Shown: one piece after another, positions 1 through 6,483 of the stretch
How the letters are laid out: the number at the start of each line of letters is the position of its first letter
Position numbering within the stretch: the stretch's first letter is position 1
Assembly: GCA_023260935.1 (NCBI GenBank)
Contig: JALQTL010000202.1
Location: forward strand, 1-9,077
Direction: 5' to 3'
DNA: 9,077 nt
DNA from: Paracoccaceae bacterium
GTDB taxonomy: Bacteria; Pseudomonadota; Alphaproteobacteria; Rhodobacterales; Rhodobacteraceae
The notes under the pieces: generated by a model
The model's input: only the letters and a program-made list of their open reading frames with translations
Database searches by the model: none
What the model was told of the DNA's origin: nothing
Position numbers and translations under genes: made by a program

Positions 1-220
1 AGAAGCTGCCCCTTGGGGTCTTGAAGCCGGCAAGCCCGATCAAGCTGCCGTCATGGCCAAGCGCGTAAAGGCAATGGTCGGCCTGAATGACTCGTTCCAG
101 AAAGGCCAGCGCCTTGGGTTCCGGCCCAAGTACCCGCCCCAGCTTGCTGCCGAAGGCCTGCCAGTAAAGCCGCGCCGCCTGTGGGCGGCAATGTTCCGGC
201 AAGCCGTGCGCAACTTTCAC
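1..220 (-). CDS. GNAT family N-acetyltransferase, N-terminal part (runs off left edge)
   Basis: The minus strand is open from a GTG at 220 to the window edge, giving 73 residues. It starts VKVAHGLPEH and continues through AARLYWQAFGSKLGRVLGP to LYALGHDGSLIGLAGFKT. The 'AARLYWQAFGSKLG' helix followed by a strand-turn-strand (LYALGHDGSLIGLAGF) is the usual start of a GNAT acetyltransferase fold, which transfers an acetyl group from acetyl-CoA to an amine. The acetyl-CoA-binding loop (R/Q-x-x-G-x-G/A) would lie beyond the left edge, so neither activity nor substrate can be judged. GTG is preferred because a purine-rich GGAAAAGGGGG ends 8 nt before it; an in-frame TTG at 226 is the alternative. 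It is divergent from azlC across about 70 nt. The family call is from resemblance only. Confidence 0.75.
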   Translation of the reverse strand, partial: MKVAHGLPEHCRPQAARLYWQAFGSKLGRVLGPEPKALAFLERVIQADHCLYALGHDGSLIGLAGFKTPRGSF

Positions 221-291
221 CGGCAACGCCCCCTTTTCCTTTCGCCCGGAAATGCCTAAGCCGGGAAGATCATCGGGTAAAGCCAATAACC

Positions 292-1008
292 ATGACCGTC
301 TCCATCCGTTCCGCCTTTCTGCGCGGCTGCCTTGCCTCGGCCCCCTTTGTCATCGTGGTGGGGCCCTTTGCCCTGCTGTTTGGCGTGGTTGCCACAGAGG
401 CAGGGCTGGATGTCCTTCAGGTCATGCTGTTTTCCGTCAGCGTCTTTGCCGGGGCATCGCAATTCGCGGCCCTGCAACTGATGCAGGAAAATGCGCCGGC
501 GCTGGTGATCCTTGCCACGTCGCTGGCGGTGAACCTGCGGATGGTGATGTATTCGGTGGCCATGGCCCCGCATCTGGGTGGGGCCAGCCTTGGGACGCGG
601 GCGCTGATGGCCTATTTTCTGGTTGATCAAAGCTTTGCCGCTTGTCAGGTGGAATTTGACCGCAAGCCGGCCCTGACCTTGCCGGAGAAGGTTGCCTTCT
701 TCTTTGGCTCGGTGGTGCCGATTGCGCCCTTGTGGTTCGCGGCCTCTCTGGCAGGGGCGCTGATCGGCCGGTCCATCCCGCCGGAGTTTGCGCTGGATTT
801 CGCAGTGCCGATCACTTTTCTGGCTATCTGTGCGCCGATGCTGCGGTCGATCCCGCATGTGATTTCGGCGGCGGTATCGATCGTGGCGGCGCTGCTGTTT
901 TCCTGGTTGCCCTATGGCACCGGGCTGCTGGTGGCGGCCTGTCTGGCGATGGCCGCGGGCGCCTTGTCCGAGGTGATGATGGAACGCAGGGGGCCGCATG
1001 CCGGTTGA
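292..1008 (+). CDS. azlC: AzlC family branched-chain amino acid exporter, large subunit
   Basis: A 238-residue, very hydrophobic protein with AzlC hallmarks: GPFALLFGVVATEAG (24-38), FAGASQFAALQLM (52-64) and NLRMVMYSVAMAPHL (81-95), then further membrane segments to about residue 225. AzlC proteins (B. subtilis AzlC, E. coli YgaZ, Corynebacterium BrnF) form the large inner-membrane subunit of an exporter for branched-chain amino acids and analogues such as azaleucine; they work with a small AzlD/YgaH/BrnE subunit, which is the next gene. The frame stays open upstream to 181, but the residues before Met-292 are not hydrophobic and that stretch covers the start of the divergent acetyltransferase, so ATG 292 (MTVSIRSAFLRG) is chosen. 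No strong ribosome-binding site precedes it. The end overlaps azlD by 11 nt, which suggests translational coupling. The exact substrate is inferred from the family. Confidence 0.93.
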   Translation: MTVSIRSAFLRGCLASAPFVIVVGPFALLFGVVATEAGLDVLQVMLFSVSVFAGASQFAALQLMQENAPALVILATSLAVNLRMVMYSVAMAPHLGGASLGTRALMAYFLVDQSFAACQVEFDRKPALTLPEKVAFFFGSVVPIAPLWFAASLAGALIGRSIPPEFALDFAVPITFLAICAPMLRSIPHVISAAVSIVAALLFSWLPYGTGLLVAACLAMAAGALSEVMMERRGPHAG

Positions 1009-1321
1009 TCCGCTGCTGTATTGGATTGTGGTGCCCGCGCTGGGTGTTGGCACCTATGTCATCCGGTTTTCTTTCCTGGGCATCCTTGGCAACCGGCCCC
1101 TGCCATCGGCCTTGCGGCGGGCGCTGCGCTATACGGCGGTGGCCATCCTGCCCGGGCTTGTGGCGCCCGCGGTGCTGTGGCCGCCCGCGACGGGCGGAGA
1201 GGTTGATCCGCCGCGCCTTGCAGCGGCGCTGGTGACCATGCTTGTGGGGATCGTCACGCGCAGCGTGATTGGCGCCATTCTTGCCGGGGGCGCCACGCTT
1301 TACACGCTGTTGTGGCTTTGA
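998..1321 (+). CDS. azlD: AzlD family branched-chain amino acid exporter, small subunit
   Basis: A 107-residue protein with about four hydrophobic segments, of usual AzlD length (about 100-110). It has the family's N-terminal pattern of a first helix ending in a T-Y-x-I-R-F motif (GTYVIRFSFLGIL, 17-29), then RRALRYTAVAILPGLVAP (40-57). AzlD/YgaH/BrnE proteins are the small inner-membrane partner of AzlC and are needed for amino acid export. The start codon lies inside the azlC end (11-nt overlap) and is preceded by AGGGGG at suitable spacing, so the start is well supported. The stop TGA abuts the stop of the convergent lipoprotein gene: the joint reads TGATCA, one stop on each strand, leaving no room for a terminator between them. 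Confidence 0.92.
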   Translation: MPVDPLLYWIVVPALGVGTYVIRFSFLGILGNRPLPSALRRALRYTAVAILPGLVAPAVLWPPATGGEVDPPRLAAALVTMLVGIVTRSVIGAILAGGATLYTLLWL

Positions 1322-1933
1322 TCACTGCAACCGCGGATCGCCGGCCTGCACCATCAGAACGCCGTGGTTGTTGTCGGCATCGTCGTCGTGGATCACTCGG
1401 GTGGTCACGCCCGGCAGTTTCCCGAAGGCTTCCATGTATTTCAGTGGCATGAAGGTGCGGGGCAGGCCTTCGAAACCGGGAACCCCCCTCAGGATCGAGG
1501 ACACGGAATTTGCACAAAGCGCCTTGGGCGAGGCGCCTTGCGCCTTGGCCCGCGCCGCGGCTATGGCCGCCACCTCGGGGGTGACCACGATGGTCTGTTC
1601 CACCACGTCAAAGGTTTCACGGGCGTGATAGTCGATGTAGAAGTTCACCATCTTCGGGGTCATCCCGAAGTGAACATCATTACGTTCCGGCAGGTTCGGG
1701 TGGTGCCAGGTTCCGGCCGGATCATACATGATCCGTTCCGATCCGTTGATCATCAAGCCTGAATGCGCGCCCGAATTGTTGCGCGTCGACACCACGGTAT
1801 AAAGCGTGATCGCCGGCGGCCCGTCATGCACATAACGGGCCTGCGCTACGGCTTCGTCCGATGCCCATTCCGGTTGAGCCCCGCAAGCTGAAAGCGACAA
1901 GAGGGCCACAAGGGCAAGGATGAAGCGGATCAT
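1322..1933 (-). CDS. Small lipoprotein, possible permuted NlpC/P60 (papain-fold) enzyme
   Basis: A 203-residue protein starting MIRFILALVALLSLSAC: a short basic n-region, a hydrophobic core and a lipobox LSAC with the lipidated Cys at 17, so it is probably anchored in the membrane facing the periplasm. The mature part has AHSGLMINGSERIMYDPAGTW (56-76) and, later, KALCANSVSSILRGVPGF (137-154). A His in 'HSG-hydrophobic-x-G-x-x-x-(h)(h)xD' followed about 80 residues later by Cys in 'C-x-x-x-V-x-x-(h)L' resembles circularly permuted NlpC/P60 proteins (LRAT, YiiX/YaeF type), in which His57 and Cys140 would be the catalytic pair. That is my inference; it could be non-enzymatic. The start at 1933 is chosen because it gives a proper signal peptide; the frame remains open upstream to a TTG at 1960. 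There is no clear ribosome-binding site and the gene lies 13 nt after oxidase subunit IV, so coupled translation is likely. Confidence 0.8.
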   Translation of the reverse strand: MIRFILALVALLSLSACGAQPEWASDEAVAQARYVHDGPPAITLYTVVSTRNNSGAHSGLMINGSERIMYDPAGTWHHPNLPERNDVHFGMTPKMVNFYIDYHARETFDVVEQTIVVTPEVAAIAAARAKAQGASPKALCANSVSSILRGVPGFEGLPRTFMPLKYMEAFGKLPGVTTRVIHDDDADNNHGVLMVQAGDPRLQ

Positions 1934-1946
1934 GCGGAACTGCCGG

Positions 1947-2081
1947 TCAGCCGTTGGCAAGTGCGAGGAAGATCAGCACCCCGATCGAGATCGCTGCCCC
2001 CCACGAAACCATGCGGATAAAGCCTTCAAAGGTCTTTTCCTGCGTGCGGATATCCATGCTGCCATGCTTGTATTCGGCCAT
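1947..2081 (-). CDS. aa3-type cytochrome c oxidase subunit IV
   Basis: A 44-residue protein, MAEYKHGSMDIRTQEKTFEG followed by one transmembrane helix (about 22-42) and a short tail. The conserved start 'MAEYKHGSMDIRxQEKTFxGF' and the length match the small subunit IV of alphaproteobacterial aa3 oxidases (Rhodobacter/Paracoccus; Pfam COX4_pro_2 family). In the family this single-helix subunit packs beside subunits I and III in the inner membrane; it is dispensable for catalysis and its role is unclear. ATG 2081 is preferred over upstream in-frame ATGs (2117, 2150) because GGAAGGGAACCGCAAG gives a ribosome-binding site in front of it and the family starts there. The catalytic oxidase genes are not in this window. 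The lipoprotein gene follows after 13 nt and is probably cotranscribed. Confidence 0.93.
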   Translation of the reverse strand: MAEYKHGSMDIRTQEKTFEGFIRMVSWGAAISIGVLIFLALANG

Positions 2082-2112
2082 CTTGCGGTTCCCTTCCGTC
2101 GTCTTTCTTCGT

Positions 2113-2141
2113 GCCATAACCGATTCACCTTCGTCTGTCAC
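2113..2141 (-). promoter_or_regulatory. Candidate promoter for the oxidase subunit IV-lipoprotein pair
   Basis: Read on the minus strand, GTGACA (2141-2136; five of six matches to TTGACA) is separated by exactly 17 nt from TATGGC (2118-2113; the TAT part matches). Transcription would start near 2106, about 25 nt before the ATG at 2081. Rhodobacter-group promoters often lack the last T of the -10 box, so the poor right half does not exclude it. It is an eye match only. Confidence 0.35.
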
Positions 2142-2167
2142 GGGTGGCAATGCGCGACAAAGGTGAA
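2124..2167. repeat. 12-bp inverted repeat between the DUF6173-like gene and oxidase subunit IV
   Basis: TTCACCTTCGTC (2124-2135) and GACAAAGGTGAA (2156-2167) are inverted copies with one mismatch, separated by 20 nt, centres 32 bp apart. In RNA from the minus strand the mismatch becomes a G-U pair, so a continuous 12-bp stem is possible. No U-tract follows, so a standard intrinsic terminator is unlikely. The left arm falls in the spacer of the candidate subunit IV promoter and its -35 box lies in the loop, which suits an operator. It is also just past the stop of the upstream operon, so it could protect that mRNA's 3' end. Confidence 0.5.
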
Positions 2168-2182
2168 TGTGATCTTCGCCTT

Positions 2183-2680
2183 TCAGGCCGATCCGTCGCC
2201 GGCATCGCCCCCCATCCAGCCGCTTGTCAACTGAAAGCCGATCCGACGGGCCGGTTCTTCCGTCGTGCTGGTGGGGATGGCCCGCAGGATCACGTTCAAC
2301 TGGCTGACATGCTGGATAAGCTGTGTGCGTGCGCCGTCTTCGTCGCGGCCATAGAAGGTGATGATGTCCGGCTCGTAAAAGCCAACCCCTTCGATCCGCA
2401 GGATCCCCGCGTCGCTGCCAGTGAAGCCCATGGCCACCTCATGCGCACTGTCCAGCTGTTCCTCGAAGTTGCGGATATAAAGGATCACCCGGTCATAGGC
2501 CCATTCGGCGGGGCTTTTCTTGGCAAGGGCGCGGCGGGCAAGCTCCTTCGGCAGGGGGCGGCCCTCGGCCCCGGCGGGGGCGTCGGGGTCTGTATGCACC
2601 GCGCCCGACCTGGGCAGCGCCGCCTCTTCCTCGGCCTCGGCGGCGGTCATGATCGTGTGGCCAAGGTCTTTGTCCGCCAT
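2183..2680 (-). CDS. DUF6173-like conserved protein of unknown function
   Basis: A 165-residue soluble protein with no signal peptide or membrane helix. The first 55 residues are acidic, Ala/Pro-rich and look disordered. A compact conserved core follows (58-137): AEWAYDRVILYIRNFEEQLD, EVAMGFTGSDAGILRIEGVG, FYEPDIITFYGRDEDG and TQLIQHVSQLNVILRAIP. This matches my memory of the Rhodobacterales DUF6173 family, for which I know no function. The tail (138-165) is low complexity. ATG 2680 is chosen over ATG 2686 because GAAGGGG sits 8 nt before the former but directly against the latter. The start lies 34 nt inside the end of the MBL-fold gene, so it is probably the last gene of the acyl-CoA dehydrogenase operon. 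Confidence 0.8.
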   Translation of the reverse strand: MADKDLGHTIMTAAEAEEEAALPRSGAVHTDPDAPAGAEGRPLPKELARRALAKKSPAEWAYDRVILYIRNFEEQLDSAHEVAMGFTGSDAGILRIEGVGFYEPDIITFYGRDEDGARTQLIQHVSQLNVILRAIPTSTTEEPARRIGFQLTSGWMGGDAGDGSA

Positions 2681-3684
2681 ATCCATTCCCCTTCGGCACC
2701 AGCCGTGCGGTTCACCGCCCCCTTGTAGAAAAGGTGGTTCAGATGCGCCACTGCCTCGACCAGCGCCAGACCATATTCTGCCGCGCCGATTTCGCGCTTG
2801 AACAGGGGGGCAAAGCAGTCATGCGCGCTGCGCGGGGTCATCAGATGTTGCAGCAGCCGCCCCAGCGCGCCTTCGTGGTTGTCGATCATCTGGCGCAGGC
2901 GCAGCGGCAGGCCCATGAAGGGCAGCTTGTGGCCCGGCAGCACAAGCTGGCTTTCCGTTGCCAGCCCCTGAAACCGTCGGCAGGATGCCAACCAGTCTGC
3001 CAGCGGGTCGGCCTCTGGCTCTGTTGGATAGACGCCGATATTGGCCGAAATCCCGGGCAGAAGCTGATCGCCGCCAAGGATCAGGTCGCCCGACCAGAAG
3101 GTTGCGTGGTCGGGCGCATGGCCTGACCCCAGCCGCACGATCCAGTCGCGCCCAGCCATAGGGATCACCTGTCCTTCGGTCAGTGCCAGAAAGCCGGTGG
3201 GCATGGGGTGGACCACATCGCAGAAGTTGAAGGGCCGTTCTGCTGCCCGCCGGGCCAGCATGTCAAGCGGCATGCCGGCGCGGCGATAAAAGGCCTGCGC
3301 TTCGGCCGTGGGCAGGGGCTGTTCGTCCAGCGTCAGCATCCGGGCATAAAGCCATGCGGTGCGCGTCATCAACAGGCTGGCGCCGCGGGACTGGAACCAG
3401 CCGGCAAGGCCTACATGATCGGGGTGGTGATGGGTGACGATCACCCGGCGCACGGGCAGGCCGCCCAGCGGCCCGGCAAGAAGCCTTTCCCATAATGCCC
3501 GCCCGCGGGCCGAACCAAGGCCGGTATCCACCAGCGTCCAGCCATCGTCATCGCGCAGGGCATAGACATTCACATGGTCCAGCGCCATCGGCAGGGGCAG
3601 GCGGGCCCACAGGATGCCATCGGCCACCTCCTGCACCTCTCCCTCGGCAGGGGGGCCCGCGAAGGGATGGCTGATGCCGTTCAT
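2647..3684 (-). CDS. MBL-fold metallo-hydrolase
   Basis: A 345-residue metallo-beta-lactamase-fold protein. The metal-binding motif THHHPDH is at 84-90, followed by GSGHAPDH (third His at 189), the bridging Asp in FWSGDLILGGDQLLP (Asp200) and a C-terminal LPGHKLPF (His252), so a complete dinuclear metal site is present. Residues 260-345 are helical and resemble the small C-terminal domain of LACTB2/RNase Z-like and thioester-hydrolase relatives. Such proteins hydrolyse thioesters, esters or phosphodiesters; the substrate is not readable here. The ATG shares the sequence ATGA with the stop of the acyl-CoA dehydrogenase gene (4-nt overlap), so the two are translationally coupled. An acyl-CoA or thioester substrate connected to that dehydrogenase is a reasonable inference but unproven. 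Confidence 0.9.
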   Translation of the reverse strand: MNGISHPFAGPPAEGEVQEVADGILWARLPLPMALDHVNVYALRDDDGWTLVDTGLGSARGRALWERLLAGPLGGLPVRRVIVTHHHPDHVGLAGWFQSRGASLLMTRTAWLYARMLTLDEQPLPTAEAQAFYRRAGMPLDMLARRAAERPFNFCDVVHPMPTGFLALTEGQVIPMAGRDWIVRLGSGHAPDHATFWSGDLILGGDQLLPGISANIGVYPTEPEADPLADWLASCRRFQGLATESQLVLPGHKLPFMGLPLRLRQMIDNHEGALGRLLQHLMTPRSAHDCFAPLFKREIGAAEYGLALVEAVAHLNHLFYKGAVNRTAGAEGEWIWRTKTLATRS

Positions 3685-5393
3685 GCCACCAGATCCTCGG
3701 GCGACAGGGCGTAAAGGTCGGCCGCGCCTTCGCGCACCTGCACCAGCAGCCCCACATGTTCGGGCAGCAGCCGGCGGATCGCCACCCGGGCAAGGGCTGT
3801 GCGTGGGCCGGTGCCACCTTCGGCCATCGCGGCCTTCAGATGGAAATGCGCCCCCAGAACCAGTGCGAAGGCGCGCAGATAGGGAACGGCGGCGGCAAAC
3901 CTGTCATTCAGTTCTTGCCCGATCAGCCCCTCGGTCGCCTCGCGCAGCGTTTCGGCGGCGGCCCAGACATCCCCCGCCAGATCGGGCAACGCATCGCGGG
4001 CAGCCTGTGCCGATGTCTCGACCTCGCCGATCAGGCGGAAGGCGGCATCGCCGCCATCCGCCATCTTGCGGGCCACCAGATCCATCGCCTGAATTCCGTT
4101 GGTGCCTTCATAAATCGGGGTGATGCGCACATCGCGCAGCAACTGGGCGGCGCCGGTCTCCTCGATGAAGCCCATGCCGCCATGCAACTGCACCCCGTCC
4201 GAACAGACCGCAACGCCCACATCCGTGCCATAGGCCTTGGCGATGGGTGTCAGCAATGCTGCCCTTGCATTCCATTCCTCGGCTCCGGTGGCCGAGGCCA
4301 TGTCGATGGCCGTGGCACAGGAAAGGGCAATCGCGCGGGCCGAAAAGATCTGAGCTTTCATCGTTGCCAGCATCCGGCGCACATCTGCATGGCCGATGAT
4401 GGTGGAGCGGCCGGGTTCCGCCGGGCGCCCCTGCACGCGGTTGCCGGCATAATCCAGTGCTTGCTGATAGGCGATTTCCGCCATGCCAACGCCCTGCGCC
4501 CCCACGGCCAGACGGGCATTGTTCATCATCGTGAACATCGCGGCCATACCGCCATGGGGCTTGCCAACCAGCCAGCCCGTCGCCCCGTCGAACTGCATCA
4601 CGCAGGTGGGGCTGCCATGAATGCCCAGCTTGTGTTCAAGGCTGACGACCTGAAGGTCATTGCGCCGGCCGGGGGCGCCGTTGTCATCTGGAATGAACTT
4701 CGGCACAAGGAAAAGACTGATCCCCTTGGTGCCGGGGCCGCCATCGGGCAGGCGGGCCAGAACCAGATGCACAGTATTGGCCAGAAAATCGCTGTCGCCC
4801 CAGGTGATAAAGATCTTCTGGCCGGAAATCGCGTAGGTTCCGTCGCCCTTTGGTTCGGCCTTGGTGCGCAGCGCCCCCACGTCCGAGCCGGCCTGCGGTT
4901 CGGTCAGGTTCATCGTGCCGTTCCATTCCCCCGAAATCAGCTTGGGCAGATACAGCGCCTTCAGCGTATCGTCGGCGTGGTGTTCCAGCGCCTCGATCTG
5001 CCCCTGCGTGAGCAGCGGGTTCAATTGCAGCGACAGGCAGGCCGAGGAGAACATGTCATTCACCGCCGTGGCAAGCGTCAGCGGCAGGCCCATACCGCCA
5101 TGTTCGGCGCGGGCCGCAATCGCCACCCAGCCCCCGGCTGCAAGCGCGCGGTAGCCATCGGCAAAGCCGGGCGGTGTGCGCACAACACCGTTTTCCAGCC
5201 GTGCCGGCGTCTTGTCGCCCACCCGGTTCAGCGGCGCCAGCACCGTTTCGGCCATCTTGCCCGCCTCGGTCAGGATCGCCTCCACCATTTCCGGCGTTGT
5301 ATCGGCAAAGCGGTCGGTTCCGGCGATCCGGTCAAAACCTGTGACGTGATCCATCAGGAAACGGAAATCGGCGATGGGGGCACGGTAAGGCAT
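3681..5393 (-). CDS. Acyl-CoA dehydrogenase, DmdC-like with C-terminal extension
   Basis: A 570-residue flavoenzyme that introduces a trans double bond into an acyl-CoA and passes electrons to ETF. Key parts: N-terminal signature MPYRAPIADFRFLMDHV; FAD/substrate motif MNLTEPQAGSD (161-171) and FITWGDSDF (195-203); QLHGGMGF (402-409); and catalytic Glu429 in PIYEGTNGIQAMDL. The extra C-terminal helical domain (about 445-570) and the length place it with the about 590-residue subfamily that includes DmdC, the methylmercaptopropionyl-CoA dehydrogenase of DMSP breakdown. That subfamily has many paralogues, and without dmdB/dmdD nearby the substrate is uncertain. ATG 5393 is chosen because GAGG lies 6 nt before it and directly abuts the alternative ATG 5399. 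It is first gene of an operon with the MBL-fold hydrolase and DUF6173-like gene, divergent from sua5. Confidence 0.93.
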   Translation of the reverse strand: MPYRAPIADFRFLMDHVTGFDRIAGTDRFADTTPEMVEAILTEAGKMAETVLAPLNRVGDKTPARLENGVVRTPPGFADGYRALAAGGWVAIAARAEHGGMGLPLTLATAVNDMFSSACLSLQLNPLLTQGQIEALEHHADDTLKALYLPKLISGEWNGTMNLTEPQAGSDVGALRTKAEPKGDGTYAISGQKIFITWGDSDFLANTVHLVLARLPDGGPGTKGISLFLVPKFIPDDNGAPGRRNDLQVVSLEHKLGIHGSPTCVMQFDGATGWLVGKPHGGMAAMFTMMNNARLAVGAQGVGMAEIAYQQALDYAGNRVQGRPAEPGRSTIIGHADVRRMLATMKAQIFSARAIALSCATAIDMASATGAEEWNARAALLTPIAKAYGTDVGVAVCSDGVQLHGGMGFIEETGAAQLLRDVRITPIYEGTNGIQAMDLVARKMADGGDAAFRLIGEVETSAQAARDALPDLAGDVWAAAETLREATEGLIGQELNDRFAAAVPYLRAFALVLGAHFHLKAAMAEGGTGPRTALARVAIRRLLPEHVGLLVQVREGAADLYALSPEDLVA

Positions 5394-5457
5394 CTTCATC
5401 CTCGCGTTCGGGGGTGGCCTTGGCAAAAGCTTTGCCCGGCCTTATTGGCTTGACCAC

Positions 5458-5485
5458 AGGTTAGCCATGGTGGCCATCCTCTCAA
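5458..5485 (-). promoter_or_regulatory. Candidate promoter for the acyl-CoA dehydrogenase operon
   Basis: On the minus strand TTGAGA (5485-5480; five of six consensus matches) and TAACCT (5463-5458; first, second and last bases match TATAAT) are spaced by 16 nt. This would give a leader of about 55-60 nt before ATG 5393. It lies in the short divergent gap with sua5, and it overlaps codons of the longer sua5 start at 5467, one reason to favour the shorter start. It is an eye match and not tested. Confidence 0.3.
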
Positions 5486-5502
5486 GACCTACGCTGCGTC
5501 AC

Positions 5503-6483
5503 ATGCCTTTGGAAACCCTTGATCTGACCGCAACCGACGAAGGCATCGCCCAAGCTGCTGCCGTGTTGCGCGCGGGCGGGCTGGTCGCCATGCCGACAGA
5601 GACGGTTTACGGGCTGGCGGGCGATGCCTGCAATGGCACCGCCGTTGCGCGGATCTTCGCGGCCAAGGGGCGGCCACAGTTCAACCCGCTGATCGTGCAT
5701 GTGGCCGATATGGCGCAGGCCCGCCGGATTGCGCAGTTCAGCCCCGAGGCCGAAGCCGTGGCCCGCGCCTTCTGGCCCGGCGCGCTGACACTGGTGTTGC
5801 CGCTGGCCGAAGGGGCGGGGTTGTCGCCTCTGGTGACGGCGGGGCTGGAAACGGTGGCCGTCAGGATGCCCGCGCATCCGGTGGCGCAGCGTCTGATCCG
5901 GGCCTTTGGCGGGCCGCTGGCAGCGCCCTCTGCCAATCCTTCGGGAAAGGTTTCGCCCACCACGGCGGCGCATGTGCGCGCCGGATTGTCTGGGCGGATC
6001 GAGGCCATTCTGGATGCGGGCCCCTGTTCGGTCGGAGTGGAATCGACGATTCTGGCCATGGATGACCCGCCCCGTCTGTTGCGGCCCGGCGGTATTCCGG
6101 CCGAGGCGCTGGAGGCCATGCTGGGCCCCTTGCCCGACGCGGCCCATGCTGCCCCTGACAGACCCACGGCACCCGGCCAGCTTGCCAGCCATTACGCCCC
6201 CGAAGCGCCGGTGCGCCTTGGCGTCGCGCGGCCCGCGGGGGGGGAGCTTTGGGTGGGTTTCGGCCCTGCCTGCCCGGGGGCTGATCTGACGCTGTCGCCG
6301 GCCGGTGATCTGGTCGAAGCAGCGGCAAACCTGTTTTCAATCCTGCGAAAGGCCGATGACCTGGCCACGGCCCGGGGCGCGCCCGCCATCGCCTTTGCCC
6401 CGATCCCCGACCACGGCCTTGGCCGCGCCATCAATGATCGGTTGCGCCGCGCCGCGGCGCCCCGGCCAGTGGCTACACCCTAA
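5503..6483 (+). CDS. sua5: L-threonylcarbamoyladenylate synthase, two-domain Sua5 type
   Basis: A 326-residue protein that makes threonylcarbamoyl-AMP from threonine, bicarbonate and ATP, the first step of the t6A modification at position 37 of ANN-decoding tRNAs. The YrdC/TsaC catalytic domain covers about residues 10-190: GGLVAMPTETVYGLAGDA (25-42), KGRPQFNPLIVHV (55-67), AFWPGALTLVLP (89-100), APSANPSGKVSPT (141-153) and VGVESTILAM (177-186). The Sua5-specific linker PGQLASHYAP (224-233) and a C-terminal Rossmann-like domain follow, so it is Sua5 rather than short TsaC. The start is uncertain: ATG 5467 would add 12 residues and has a weak AGG site, but those codons (TCA, AGA, CCT) are unlike the rest of the gene. 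ATG 5503 has no clear ribosome-binding site. The stop overlaps the convergent gene's stop by 4 nt. Confidence 0.93.
   Translation: MPLETLDLTATDEGIAQAAAVLRAGGLVAMPTETVYGLAGDACNGTAVARIFAAKGRPQFNPLIVHVADMAQARRIAQFSPEAEAVARAFWPGALTLVLPLAEGAGLSPLVTAGLETVAVRMPAHPVAQRLIRAFGGPLAAPSANPSGKVSPTTAAHVRAGLSGRIEAILDAGPCSVGVESTILAMDDPPRLLRPGGIPAEALEAMLGPLPDAAHAAPDRPTAPGQLASHYAPEAPVRLGVARPAGGELWVGFGPACPGADLTLSPAGDLVEAAANLFSILRKADDLATARGAPAIAFAPIPDHGLGRAINDRLRRAAAPRPVATP

Noticed and set aside
2144..2728. 194-codon plus-strand frame opposite the DUF6173-like gene
   Set aside because: The composition is that of a shadow frame and the minus strand carries a conserved core with a ribosome-binding site and operon context.
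3756..5453. 565-codon open frame on the plus strand opposite the acyl-CoA dehydrogenase
   Set aside because: It is an antisense shadow: the protein is rich in Gly, His, Arg and Gln with no recognisable domain, as expected from the complement of GC-rich codons, while the minus strand encodes a complete enzyme with catalytic motifs.
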